The notes beneath the pieces are model-generated. The model made no database searches, was not told the DNA's origin, and was given only the letters and a program-made list of their open reading frames with translations. From Theionarchaea archaeon (lineage in GTDB: Archaea > Methanobacteriota_B > Thermococci > Methanofastidiosales > SZ-28-30): DNA of 49,095 nt. A program made the position numbers and the translations under genes. The DNA lies in assembly GCA_018992565.1 (NCBI GenBank), contig JACVGW010000012.1:1-49095 (forward strand), written 5' to 3'. Positions 1-7,756 of the stretch are shown one piece after another. How positions within the stretch are numbered: position 1 is the stretch's first letter; every line of letters begins with the position of its first letter.

Positions 1-2
1 AA

Positions 3-241
3 GCTCGATGAGCGACGGCGGAATTCTGCAACTGCGTACTGTCCCGACAATGAACTCTCGTCCCTCTTGATCTGCGGAAGAAGAGGTCCCTTTCGGAGGG
101 AAGTGGATCAATCTTCTTTATCTTGTGAACCCCGTCAGGTCCGGAAGGAAGCAGCGGTAGTAGGAACGTTGGATGCTTGAGGGGTAGCGGGGAGGAGAAA
201 GGCTGTACTGCAAGTACAGGAGGAAACCCCCATCATCGAGC
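3..241 (+). ncRNA. SRP RNA (archaeal 7S RNA)
   Basis: RNA scaffold of the signal recognition particle, which targets membrane and secreted proteins during translation. The near-invariant domain IV (helix 8) core, with the GTCAGGTCCGGAAGGAAGCAGC block, lies at about 125-160 and is the SRP54-binding site. Positions 3-11 (GCTCGATGA) pair perfectly with 233-241 (TCATCGAGC), as expected of helix 1 in archaeal SRP RNA. Segments around 42-48 and 60-66 can pair with about 189-194 and 174-178 as helix 5. A small TCCCT/AGGGA hairpin near 90-105 fits helix 6. An additional perfect hairpin (203-219, CTGTAC/GTACAG) is in the 3' half. A short T-run follows at 246-250. The exact 5' end could lie a few bases outside the window. 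Identity is very likely; the ends are approximate. Confidence 0.9.
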
Positions 242-283
242 ATGTCTTTTCCCTCGCAGTGAGAATAATCTGGGGTTTCCAGT

Positions 284-958
284 CTATTTCCTGGCTATTC
301 CCCCCATAATTTTCTTCATGTTGTCGTAATCATGAAACTTCTTTTCATCTCGTTTGAATTCGAGTGTGTGAGCCCAGAGTCTCCCTCCCCTCTCCTGAAG
401 GCCGTGTTTCTTGTGCAACAACTCATGATACATGATGAAGTCCAGAAATTCCTCAGGGACTTCACGCGAATCCAGGACAGGAGAAATAGACACTACATCC
501 CGCTGTGGGTCATACCTGCCCAGAGTCCGCCGGGCCTGGGCTCTCCCCCAGGTCACGGTTGGCTTTTTCATTGATCCACCAAAATACGTTGCGTTAACCC
601 GTTGAAAGCTGTCTGTCAGGCTTCTGTGATTTCCTTCAACAATGGGTACACTCCTTCTGCGCCCTGAAAGCAGGGTGGCAGCCTTCTCCTGCAGCTCCTC
701 ACCTGCAACGTACCTGCTGTATACAGCCCGGTCTTTCTTCGAGACTGGATTTCTTTTCAGCTTCGCCAGTAAAATCCTCCCCAGAGCCAGTAATACATCC
801 TGAGGAGCATCATAGAATGTGTCACTTATTCTGATAAGGATTTTCCCTTTTCTTTTGCGAATTGAATGCTTTATTCCTGCATAAGGATAAAATTCAACTT
901 TGATATTCTCTTTTGCTTGCAGCGGCCTGAAAATCTTTTCGAGATCACGGGTCATCAT
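284..958 (-). CDS. SprT-like zinc metalloprotein
   Basis: 224 residues. The C-terminal half matches the SprT-like/WLM metalloprotease fold: an FGG-x-(M)KKP-x-(V)TW segment near 127-137, a LGRYDP turn near 147-151, then the zinc motif HELLH at 178-182 and a downstream His near 197 as likely third ligand. The N-terminal 100 residues are basic and not recognised. SprT-family proteins (for example Spartan) cleave DNA-crosslinked proteins in eukaryotes; archaeal members are largely uncharacterised, so a protease role is inferred. GTG 961, ATG 958 and ATG 955 are consecutive candidate starts. I chose 958 because a TTTTTTA box around 983-989 would place transcription start close to it. The gene stands alone and is convergent with the SRP RNA gene. 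Confidence 0.75.
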   Translation of the reverse strand: MMTRDLEKIFRPLQAKENIKVEFYPYAGIKHSIRKRKGKILIRISDTFYDAPQDVLLALGRILLAKLKRNPVSKKDRAVYSRYVAGEELQEKAATLLSGRRRSVPIVEGNHRSLTDSFQRVNATYFGGSMKKPTVTWGRAQARRTLGRYDPQRDVVSISPVLDSREVPEEFLDFIMYHELLHKKHGLQERGGRLWAHTLEFKRDEKKFHDYDNMKKIMGGIARK

Positions 959-981
959 CACATGCTCATCTCTCCGCTAAA

Positions 982-1138
982 AAAGGTTTCCTTCGACTCT
1001 CATGGTCTTCCCATCTCTTGGCTTGAACCCGGGTAGGTAGCCAGGAACCATTTCTCTGGTTCCACTGGGCTGCCCATGGTGCCCGAACATGCCTGTATCC
1101 AGGGCCCTCAGCAAGGACCTTTTTCTCCACGACTTACT
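982..1138 (-). other. GC-rich structured intergenic segment, possible small RNA
   Basis: The 230-bp gap before aglB is unusually GC-rich for an intergenic region here. It contains a strong imperfect hairpin at 1039-1071, whose inner stem GGAACCA/TGGTTCC has loop TTTCTC and whose outer CCAG/CTGG pairs across a small bulge. The minus strand ends in a T6 run at 983-988. The near-palindromic TTTAAAAG box at 1161-1168 could also fire leftward and would start RNA near 1138. I could not fit it to a tRNA (no pairable T arm), RNase P or any other known RNA. It may simply be regulatory sequence. Confidence 0.25.
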
Positions 1139-1154
1139 AGTGGAATTGTCTCCG

Positions 1155-1168
1155 CAAACCTTTAAAAG
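1155..1168 (+). promoter_or_regulatory. TATA/BRE promoter of aglB
   Basis: CAAACC followed by TTTAAAAG, centred about 25 bp upstream of the aglB ATG. This implies a leaderless transcript starting at or next to the start codon. Confidence 0.6.
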
Positions 1169-1189
1169 TCTACGAAACCACAGACTCAC

Positions 1190-3436
1190 ATGCCTCACAA
1201 TCGTCGTACTCTTATCATTATTGCGGCATTGTTGGCCGTGATGTGTCTGGGCCTCTATGTTAGAAGTTATTACATTAGAACAGAAGGGAAGTATCTTCTG
1301 GCTTTTGATCCTTACTATCACTACAGGATGGCAGAGACTATTGTTGAACAGGGCTCGCGTCCCGAATGGGACACCATGGCAGTGTACCCATCTGGTGCAC
1401 CTGTAAGGCATCCCCCTTTTTTCCATTACTATCTGGCATACTCCTATCTCATGGTTCGCGCAGTCTCCGACATCTCACTCTTTCAATGGACTGTGTATGC
1501 CAATGTTATCCCGACTATACTGGCTATTCTCTTTGCGTACCTGGCAGGGAAGACTCTGACAAACGATGTTGGTGGGCTGTTCACTGCTCTCTTCATGTCG
1601 GTGAATGGATCCATAGCTTCCCGCACTGTTATTGGCTACACAGATACTGATATCTGGATTGTCATGTTTTCTTTTGCAGTAGCCTACTTCTTCTTCAAGA
1701 GCATCAGGAGTGAAAAAGCCAGAGAGAAGGTAGTCTATCCTGTTCTACTGGGATTCTCCTTATTCCTGTTTTCGATCACGTGGATAGGTCACTGGCATCT
1801 ATTTATTTTGGTAGTGGGTGCTTTCTGTCTTTCTCTGCTCATAGATGTTGCAAGGAGGAATATCAGCAGGGATATACCCCTGGCTGCGACCGTGACTGTT
1901 TTTTCATTCATTCTTCCCTATGCACTGTACAAGGAATACTTTGCCATGGCAGGGATACTGGGGGTACTGGCAGCAGTATGGATACTCTCATCCCGGATAG
2001 GAATCCCACGCGTGCAGAGAATTGCGATTCCCGCAATAGGGCTGGCTGGAATTGCAACAGCTGCAATCACCCTGGTATCTGACGGAATGGTCAGTAGAGT
2101 CACACAGGTATTGAAAGCCCTGCTGGGGCAGTCTTCACCAGGAACCTCTCCACTGGTTCTGCCCGATATTTCTGTTTCTATTGTGCAGAGATTTGAGGTC
2201 ACATTTGCCAGTGTCACCCAGTTGTTCAGTGCACTGCTGCTTATTGCACCTCTGGGCGTAGTGGTTCTCCTGTGGAAGCGGGATCGCTTTTCCCTGATTA
2301 CTCTGGGATATCTCGGACTGTATTATGCTGGCACTGGTGTGCTCCTCCTGATGGGAGGACGATACCTCATGCTCTTTGCCATACCACTCGTTCTTGCAGG
2401 CGGCATTTTCTTCGGGAAGTTGCCTGAGACCCTGGGAACCCGTGTCACAACCAGGGGAATGTGGGCTGTGGGATTTGTGTGTGCGCTGAGTATTGTTCCC
2501 TGCTACCTTGGGGCTTCAGATGCCAGTCAGGCAGAGGCAGTCATGGACGGCAACCTGTGGGAAGCACTAACCTGGATCAGGGACAATACCCCTGAGGACG
2601 CGGTGGTAATTTCGGGGTGGGATTCAGGATACTGGATCGAGTCTATTGCCAAACGGAGAACAGTGATGAATGGATCGCACCACGATATCTGGTGGAGGAT
2701 AGTCAAAGCTGGAAAGATCGTAGAAACAACAGATGAGGAAATCGCAATGAAGGAAATTTACGGGTTTGACAGCCTTTCTGAAGTCCGAGGGCTGAGAGAA
2801 TTCCCTGAAGGAAATACCAAAGCTGTGACAAAAGAAATGTCTGGGTTCGCAGAGGATGATGCGTACATCCTCATCAGTGAGTGGACAATTTTGACTTTTT
2901 ACTGGCTGTCCTACTTCGGTAACTGGGACTACGTTGCTGGAGAGGGCGAGGGTCGGATATACAACCCACTGTGGATTCAGGGCGCACGAAAGCTGTATGT
3001 GGGCACTGACTATGTATACGGAGACCAGAGCATTGCCTTTTCTGTCATCAGAGAAGGTGAGAATTACCACAGTTACATAATTGACCAGAATTCAGGTTAT
3101 GTGCCGACCATAGGAACTCTATTCATCAAGGATGATGTCATGTACTTCTTCAGTAGAGAAAATGGGGAATTTGGCGTAATTTTTGTACCTCCTGAAAGCT
3201 TGCAGTACTTCGAGGTCCAGAAAACGTGGGAGGATATGCCCAACCAGGTTTTCTTGATAAAGGAGGAAGACCTGGGATGCATGCTCACAAGGATGTTTTT
3301 CTTTAACGGAGAAGGACTGCACTATTTTGAGCTGGTGAAAGACTGTGGAACATCAAAAGTATTCAAGGTGCACAAGGTTCCTCTGGACTTTGATCAGGGT
3401 GTCATAGCAGTAGAAGACACATACACGCCCGTGTAG
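1190..3436 (+). CDS. aglB: AglB/STT3-type oligosaccharyltransferase
   Basis: 748-residue catalytic subunit of archaeal N-glycosylation. It transfers a lipid-linked glycan to Asn of Asn-X-Ser/Thr sequons on the outer face of the membrane. The N-terminal two thirds are multi-pass membrane helices, and the C-terminal part, from about residue 430, is a soluble domain. Catalytic features visible: the first external-loop acidic motif DPYYH at 40-44, a second acidic motif TDTD at 151-154, and the sequon-binding motif, which reads GWDSG at 476-480 instead of the usual WWDYG. Length is shorter than many euryarchaeal AglB proteins, consistent with a small C-terminal domain. It has its own TATA box and no leader. 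The likely substrates in this window are the S-layer-like and secreted proteins further right. Identity is secure; the variant motif deserves attention. Confidence 0.93.
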   Translation: MPHNRRTLIIIAALLAVMCLGLYVRSYYIRTEGKYLLAFDPYYHYRMAETIVEQGSRPEWDTMAVYPSGAPVRHPPFFHYYLAYSYLMVRAVSDISLFQWTVYANVIPTILAILFAYLAGKTLTNDVGGLFTALFMSVNGSIASRTVIGYTDTDIWIVMFSFAVAYFFFKSIRSEKAREKVVYPVLLGFSLFLFSITWIGHWHLFILVVGAFCLSLLIDVARRNISRDIPLAATVTVFSFILPYALYKEYFAMAGILGVLAAVWILSSRIGIPRVQRIAIPAIGLAGIATAAITLVSDGMVSRVTQVLKALLGQSSPGTSPLVLPDISVSIVQRFEVTFASVTQLFSALLLIAPLGVVVLLWKRDRFSLITLGYLGLYYAGTGVLLLMGGRYLMLFAIPLVLAGGIFFGKLPETLGTRVTTRGMWAVGFVCALSIVPCYLGASDASQAEAVMDGNLWEALTWIRDNTPEDAVVISGWDSGYWIESIAKRRTVMNGSHHDIWWRIVKAGKIVETTDEEIAMKEIYGFDSLSEVRGLREFPEGNTKAVTKEMSGFAEDDAYILISEWTILTFYWLSYFGNWDYVAGEGEGRIYNPLWIQGARKLYVGTDYVYGDQSIAFSVIREGENYHSYIIDQNSGYVPTIGTLFIKDDVMYFFSRENGEFGVIFVPPESLQYFEVQKTWEDMPNQVFLIKEEDLGCMLTRMFFFNGEGLHYFELVKDCGTSKVFKVHKVPLDFDQGVIAVEDTYTPV

Positions 3437-3499
3437 CGATGATACCTGAACTGAGATAGGAGAACACTTCAATTCGCTGTATCACCTCAGATTCCAGAG

Positions 3500-3535
3500 G
3501 GCTGAGTTGTCTGTCTACTACAGACTGTGGCAGCC
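3500..3535 (+). other. Two-stem hairpin between aglB and the HEAT-repeat gene
   Basis: GGCTG (3500-3504) pairs with CAGCC (3531-3535), enclosing a perfect inner stem GTCTGT/ACAGAC (3509-3514 and 3520-3525) with loop CTACT. There is no T-run after it, so a simple terminator is doubtful; it may stabilise the aglB 3' end or be fortuitous. Confidence 0.35.
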
Positions 3536-3593
3536 ATGTAATCACAGATATGAAATATGATTATGAAGAATAACCCAGCACAAAGGTGATCAT

Positions 3594-4178
3594 GTGAATG
3601 AGCTCTTGGAGAAATTACGAGGGGGGGATCTGCGTTCAGACGGGCGAGCCAATGAGGTAGTGAAAGACGTCCTGGAATCCCGTCATCTGCTGCCCATGGT
3701 GATCCAGGGATTGGATGAACCTGATGATGTGGTGCGTCGAAGAACAGCTGATGCTCTGGAGAAGATTTCTCGGATAGCTCCAGAATTGCTGAAAGAGTTC
3801 ATGAGAAAACTCACGGATTTGATGGTGCATGATGATGTCCCCATGGTACGATGGCATCTGGTAATGATATGTGGGAATGTTGAGTTGTCTCACGAAGAGG
3901 CTCAGGAAGTGGTGTCAGTACTGGTTCACCTCCTGCAAGACAGGAGTACCTTTGTCAGGAGCTGGACAGTAGCCACCCTCTGTATCCTTGGATTGAAACA
4001 TGAGGGCAACCGCAGAGAAATCACAGAGAGAATACGGACCCTCACAGATGATGAGAGTATTGCAGTCAGGTCAAGAGTCGCCAGAGCACTTGATGTTCTG
4101 GAGTTCAAAAGTGACGTTCCAGCAGGCTGGCGCAAGGGTCAAAAAGGATCTTCTTACCGCATGGACAAAGGTGTGTAA
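3594..4178 (+). CDS. HEAT-repeat protein
   Basis: 194 residues, starting at GTG 3594, which sits six bases after an AAAGGTGAT Shine-Dalgarno. The chain is an all-alpha series of about four HEAT/armadillo-type repeats, visible as recurring patterns such as VVRRRTADALEKI (about 46-58), VPMVRWHLVMIC (about 83-94), STFVRSWTVATLCIL (about 120-134) and IAVRSRVARALDVL (about 156-169). Such repeats form a curved solenoid for protein binding. No catalytic motif, signal peptide or membrane helix is seen, so it is probably a cytoplasmic scaffold; the partner cannot be deduced. The basic tail after residue 172 is low in predicted structure. It is convergent with the PHP gene, with only ten bases between stops. 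Confidence 0.8.
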   Translation: MNELLEKLRGGDLRSDGRANEVVKDVLESRHLLPMVIQGLDEPDDVVRRRTADALEKISRIAPELLKEFMRKLTDLMVHDDVPMVRWHLVMICGNVELSHEEAQEVVSVLVHLLQDRSTFVRSWTVATLCILGLKHEGNRREITERIRTLTDDESIAVRSRVARALDVLEFKSDVPAGWRKGQKGSSYRMDKGV

Positions 4179-4188
4179 TCAGGTTGCA

Positions 4189-5016
4189 TCAGGTAGACTG
4201 GGAGTTAGACAGTGCCCTGTATTCTTTCATTCTCTTCAGCAGAATGTAAGGGACCTTCATGCACCCCAGATCAATGTGGGGTTTGTGCGATCCATGGAAG
4301 TCAGATCCTCCTGTTATGAACAACCCATGCTGCTTTGCCAGGAATTTAAAGTGATCAACGTTCTCTTCAGTGTGCGAGGGGTAGTAGACCTCAATTCCTT
4401 TGAGCCCTTCTTTACACAGTCTTTCTACAGTCTTTTCAACGTCAAAGACTGTCACAGGGTGGGCAAGAACTGGAATCCCTCCTGCCCCTATAAGTGACCG
4501 TATTGTTGCTCGTTCCGACAATTTTTCACGTTCTACATATGCGGAAGCTCCCCTTTTCAGGTATTCTTCAAATGCTTCGTCAATAGTGCTGCAGTATCCG
4601 GCTCTCACCAGAGCTTGAGCAATGTGAGGCCTTCCCAGATATGCATTGTGCAGGAAAAGTTCTTTCTCAATAGACATCCCCATGACCTCAAGAGCTCCAA
4701 TGATGGAGATATTTCTTTCCCTCCTCTTTTTCTGGAGAAAAACTGTTGCTTCTGTGATAGAGTAACTTCTGGAGTCGACAAATAGCCCCAGAATGTGCAA
4801 GCTTCCTTTTTCACACTCTGCAGAGAGTTCGACTCCTGGAACGACTTCAATCCCTGTAGATACTCCTTCCTGGATTGCCCTTTCATTTCCAGCTACAGAA
4901 TCATGGTCAGTAACAGCAATAGCTTCCAGGTTTTTTTCTCTGGCATACTGGACCAGAGCTTCCGGGCTCAAGGTTCCATCTGAGCAGGTAGTATGAGTAT
5001 GGAGATCAATTGACAT
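4189..5016 (-). CDS. PHP-domain phosphoesterase
   Basis: 275 residues with the full set of PHP metal ligands: DLHTHTTCSDG at the N-terminus (D4, H6, H8, D13), TDHD near 37-40, a GVELS glutamate near 61-65, PVLAHP near 174-179, and the C-terminal GGSDFHG near 246-252. This layout matches the stand-alone PHP family that includes bacterial YciV/RNase AM and nucleoside 3',5'-bisphosphate phosphatase, which hydrolyse phosphoesters with two or three metal ions. The exact substrate is not set by the sequence; a role in nucleotide or RNA-end clean-up is inferred from those relatives. A TTAAAAAG-type box 24 bp upstream indicates a leaderless mRNA separate from the upstream gene. Confidence 0.85.
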   Translation of the reverse strand: MSIDLHTHTTCSDGTLSPEALVQYAREKNLEAIAVTDHDSVAGNERAIQEGVSTGIEVVPGVELSAECEKGSLHILGLFVDSRSYSITEATVFLQKKRRERNISIIGALEVMGMSIEKELFLHNAYLGRPHIAQALVRAGYCSTIDEAFEEYLKRGASAYVEREKLSERATIRSLIGAGGIPVLAHPVTVFDVEKTVERLCKEGLKGIEVYYPSHTEENVDHFKFLAKQHGLFITGGSDFHGSHKPHIDLGCMKVPYILLKRMKEYRALSNSQST

Positions 5017-5033
5017 GGTGATACTTGGTCACG

Positions 5034-5046
5034 GTCTTTTTAAGTA
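5034..5046 (-). promoter_or_regulatory. TATA promoter of the PHP gene
   Basis: On the minus strand ACTTAAAAAGA is centred about 24 bp before the ATG at 5016, in the short gap after the preceding gene. Confidence 0.55.
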
Positions 5047-5063
5047 ATAGGTTATAGTATTAC

Positions 5064-5990
5064 TCAATCCTTCAATAGCCGTGCATTTCTTCCAACGTGG
5101 AGAGAACATGTTTCTACGCCCATATCTCTGATTCTTTGCTCAATTGTTTCTCTATCCTCAGGATACGAGTTAATGTACAACCCAATCCAATCAGCGTTGA
5201 AATAGGCTGTTACCCCCTCCTCACGCAGCACCGTCACTTCACGGAGAACTCTCAGGACATCAGGTGACCACAGGACCTGGTCGCTTCCTGCAGCAGCAGC
5301 GTGAAGCAGTAGTGAATCTTTTTCTGCCAATTCACCAATTCCCTCTATATCATGATTCCTGATGGCTCTCTCCATCTCAATGACACCAGTACGGCATGTT
5401 TTCAGCCGCGCTTCGGCAAGAGGAGACTTTGCTATTTCAAAATCACTCATGAACAGGTCCACAAACACACGGACCATTCCTATTTCCAGTTCTTCCTCAA
5501 TGACTACTGAGTGAGAAAACTCCTCCTGCAAGCCAGCCGTCCACTTCGAAACCCACCCCACGACTGCCCCAGGTGCAGATTCTGAGCCCTTGGAAGCAAT
5601 CCGTGATAATTCCTTGTGGCTCAAATCCAGTCCACAGGCTTCGGCAGAAGCTGCAGCTACGGCAGCGATGAACGAAGGTTCATCAAGGGTAGTATCCATG
5701 GGCAGGTTGCTCTTCCCCAGAACAGAACACTCGCTCTCAATCCCGGATAGCCTCTTGACGTGAGAGATTACTGCGTCAACTCCGCGCCTCACTTTCCGGG
5801 TTACAGCACGCCCCTCAAAGATGATGTCTCTCGCTTCTCTTTCTTCCTGAAATTCCACAGTAACCATTGTCTCTAAGGGAGCTGTGCACACTGAAATACT
5901 GCCAAGAAAGGGTATATGTGCACCTGGCGTGGCCAATGGAAGTGGGCCTATCCAGGTTTGTACTGGGTGAGCATGTGCTGTGGCCTTCAT
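5064..5990 (-). CDS. Mevalonate decarboxylase / mevalonate 3-kinase-like GHMP protein
   Basis: 308 residues. The layout resembles the diphosphomevalonate decarboxylase group of the GHMP superfamily, which includes mevalonate 3-kinase and mevalonate bisphosphate decarboxylase of Thermoplasma. Corresponding segments are HPVQTWIGPLPL near the N-terminus, KELSRIASKGSESAPGAVVGW in the middle (decarboxylases have ELSRLARxGSGSA there), LLLHAAAAGSDQVLW near 225, and EEGVTAYFNADW near 260 (decarboxylases have a YFTFDAGPN-like segment). The usual ATP-binding glycine/serine loop (GLxSSA) is absent; PMDTTLDEPSF stands in its place. It may therefore be a very divergent or non-ATP-using member. Isoprenoid lipid synthesis is the likely context. 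ATG 5990 was chosen because a TTTTATAAT box lies 26 bp upstream. Confidence 0.6.
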   Translation of the reverse strand: MKATAHAHPVQTWIGPLPLATPGAHIPFLGSISVCTAPLETMVTVEFQEEREARDIIFEGRAVTRKVRRGVDAVISHVKRLSGIESECSVLGKSNLPMDTTLDEPSFIAAVAAASAEACGLDLSHKELSRIASKGSESAPGAVVGWVSKWTAGLQEEFSHSVVIEEELEIGMVRVFVDLFMSDFEIAKSPLAEARLKTCRTGVIEMERAIRNHDIEGIGELAEKDSLLLHAAAAGSDQVLWSPDVLRVLREVTVLREEGVTAYFNADWIGLYINSYPEDRETIEQRIRDMGVETCSLHVGRNARLLKD

Positions 5991-6010
5991 ATTGGTATTC
6001 ACTTTTCGGC

Positions 6011-6021
6011 AATTATAAAAG
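6011..6021 (-). promoter_or_regulatory. TATA promoter of the GHMP gene
   Basis: CTTTTATAATT on the minus strand, 26 bp before the ATG at 5990. It forms half of a compact divergent promoter pair. Confidence 0.6.
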
Positions 6022-6055
6022 CTCTCCAACGATGCTCTCACCCTTGTCTTCAAAA

Positions 6056-6065
6056 CCTATTTATG
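6056..6065 (+). promoter_or_regulatory. TATA promoter of the DUF599 gene
   Basis: AAAACC followed by TATTTATG, centred about 25 bp before the ATG at 6087. This is the rightward half of the divergent promoter region. Confidence 0.55.
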
Positions 6066-6086
6066 CGTCAAATTCACATAGTCTTT

Positions 6087-6689
6087 ATGGATATTGAATG
6101 GGTATCTGGTGTGGCTTTCGTTGTAATGTTCGTGGGTTACAATCTGGTCTACTTCAGATACACCAAGATCTATCCCAAGAAAACCCAGAAAGGACGCCAG
6201 AACATATACAGGGAGTACTGGATTGAAAATGTTCTCAAGGGAGAAAGAGGGATGGTTGCAGTGCAGCAGATCAGAAATATGACCACCATCACCACATTCC
6301 TGGCTTCTTCCACTCTGATCTTTATGGGTGTTGCAGTGAGCTATGCCAGGGGATCTCTTCCTGGCCTGCAGGATTACTACGACTACAAATTGTATGCTCT
6401 GATAGGAATCATTGCCCTGGCTTTCTTCAATTTCCTCTTCACTTTGAGGACAGCCAATGAGATTACCATTCTGATAGAATCGTCTCCCTCGAAGATTGAG
6501 GAACTGGAGGGAATTCCAGCTGTGGAGTACCTTACTAAGAAAACAAACCAAGCCTTTCTCCACCATACTTTTGGAATGCGGTGCCTGTACTACAGTATCC
6601 CGCTGTTTTTCTGGTTTTTCAGTCCTGTAGTCTTTGTGGCACTGACTGTAGTCATAACAGCGGGGATTGCAAAGTTCCTGGATTTCTGA
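6087..6689 (+). CDS. DUF599 family membrane protein
   Basis: 200 residues with about four transmembrane segments: roughly 5-20, 66-88, 100-122 and a long hydrophobic C-terminal pair around 165-195. Between the first two are YRFTKIYPKK-like basic residues and the TEYW/REYWIENVLKGER stretch typical of DUF599. MRCLYYSIPLFFWFFSP near 164-180 matches the family C-terminal signature. The function of DUF599 proteins is unknown in bacteria and archaea. ATG 6087 is chosen over longer readings because the TATA box is placed for a leaderless message and because the protein then starts directly at the first helix. Confidence 0.75.
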   Translation: MDIEWVSGVAFVVMFVGYNLVYFRYTKIYPKKTQKGRQNIYREYWIENVLKGERGMVAVQQIRNMTTITTFLASSTLIFMGVAVSYARGSLPGLQDYYDYKLYALIGIIALAFFNFLFTLRTANEITILIESSPSKIEELEGIPAVEYLTKKTNQAFLHHTFGMRCLYYSIPLFFWFFSPVVFVALTVVITAGIAKFLDF

Positions 6690-6740
6690 CTACTCCCGGA
6701 AGCTTCTCCTGTTAGGGGAAGTTCTCTCCTCCAGACAAGA

Positions 6741-6753
6741 AACCTTTTTTATG
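6741..6753 (+). promoter_or_regulatory. TATA promoter of nurA
   Basis: AACC followed by TTTTTTATG, centred about 24 bp upstream of the nurA ATG. Confidence 0.55.
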
Positions 6754-6772
6754 TGGATTCCAACCCCACCAT

Positions 6773-7597
6773 ATGTTTGAAGAAGTTGTGGCCCAGCTCA
6801 ATAGCCAGTACTCACATAAACAGACGTATTTTGTCACTCCAATCTCGGGTGAAGAACCAGGGACCTTAGCTGCAGTAGATGGAGGAGCTGCAATCCTGTG
6901 GAGCAACACTGTCCAGAGTATTGGAGTGGTGACTGCAGGATACATTGTATATGATGAGAATCACCGTATTGTGCGTCATCAGGTGCGCAGTAAGGCGATC
7001 CTCCTCTCTGGAGAGGATATTGATGTGTTTCGATTTGACTATGAGCTTGAGCATCTTGAGGCGGCTGCCTCTTTCTCTGACTGTGTTTTGTTTGATGGAG
7101 CATTACAGGATATACCCAAGACATCATTCAGGAAGGTCATTGAAGCCTTGGGTGACACCACAACTGTCATAGGGATTTCTAAGAAGACGCGGCTGGATAC
7201 TCTGCAGGAAGGTATTCCTGATACTCAGGTTCTGGACTATCCGGGAACGTGGTATTACAGGCTCTCCGAGAAGGCGTGTGCATCAGTGAAGCCTCTGGGA
7301 GACATTTACATTGCCAGGCTGCATGAGGGTGGACCATCTTTCAGAGTTGATGTGAAAGGAATCCCCTTGTTTTCACGGTTGGCCTATTTTTCCCGCTATC
7401 TCTTCTGTTTGGGGTATCCATATCCTCTAACGGAAATACACAGGGCTACCACGCTGAGGGACAAGAAAGAATACTACCAGAGTGTCCTGCAAAATGCCAT
7501 GATTCAACAGGGGCTTGAAAAGGAATATTTCTCAGGAATCTACTATCTTGAGAGGCAGAAAGAGGAATTCCACCATGTTCTGGATGGATTGATCTGA
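6773..7597 (+). CDS. nurA: NurA 5'-3' nuclease
   Basis: 274 residues with the NurA domain. The first catalytic aspartate is in AAVDGG (D36), the second acidic site in VLFDGALQ (D108), and C-terminal GYPYPLTEIHRAT (about 223-235) matches the family HRxA-type motif. NurA is an Mn-dependent single-strand endonuclease and 5'-3' exonuclease that works with the HerA translocase, and usually Mre11-Rad50, in double-strand break end resection. In many archaea the four genes form an operon; here herA lies 4.2 kb downstream beyond a secreted protease gene and has its own promoter, and mre11/rad50 are not in the window. The shortness and absence of extra domains are normal for NurA. Leaderless by promoter position. 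Confidence 0.88.
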   Translation: MFEEVVAQLNSQYSHKQTYFVTPISGEEPGTLAAVDGGAAILWSNTVQSIGVVTAGYIVYDENHRIVRHQVRSKAILLSGEDIDVFRFDYELEHLEAAASFSDCVLFDGALQDIPKTSFRKVIEALGDTTTVIGISKKTRLDTLQEGIPDTQVLDYPGTWYYRLSEKACASVKPLGDIYIARLHEGGPSFRVDVKGIPLFSRLAYFSRYLFCLGYPYPLTEIHRATTLRDKKEYYQSVLQNAMIQQGLEKEYFSGIYYLERQKEEFHHVLDGLI

Positions 7598-7698
7598 AAG
7601 TTGTTCCTGATTCTCGCTATTGACGAAACATGAAGAATCAGCGTATGCATTCTGAAAGACCCCTTGGTAATTCCTTTAAAGGCCCAACTGAACCCAAA

Positions 7699-7709
7699 CA
7701 TTTAAAAAG
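7699..7709 (+). promoter_or_regulatory. Promoter of the subtilase gene
   Basis: ACCCAAA-CATTTAAAAAG puts transcription start near 7728. That leaves a short leader holding a strong AAAGGAGAAAGGAGG ribosome-binding site just before the ATG at 7757. Confidence 0.6.
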
Positions 7710-7756
7710 CAGGCAGACTTGATACAATATAGAATTCTCAAAGGAGAAAGGAGGAA

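Noticed and set aside
1010-1075. tRNA gene suggested by GGGTTCAAGCC and AGTGG-like strings on the minus strand
   Set aside because: The five bases on each side of the supposed T loop do not pair, and no acceptor or anticodon stem could be built.
977-1426. Protein-coding frame on the minus strand overlapping the start of aglB
   Set aside because: It has no family features, and its first two thirds lie antisense to the conserved N-terminus of AglB.
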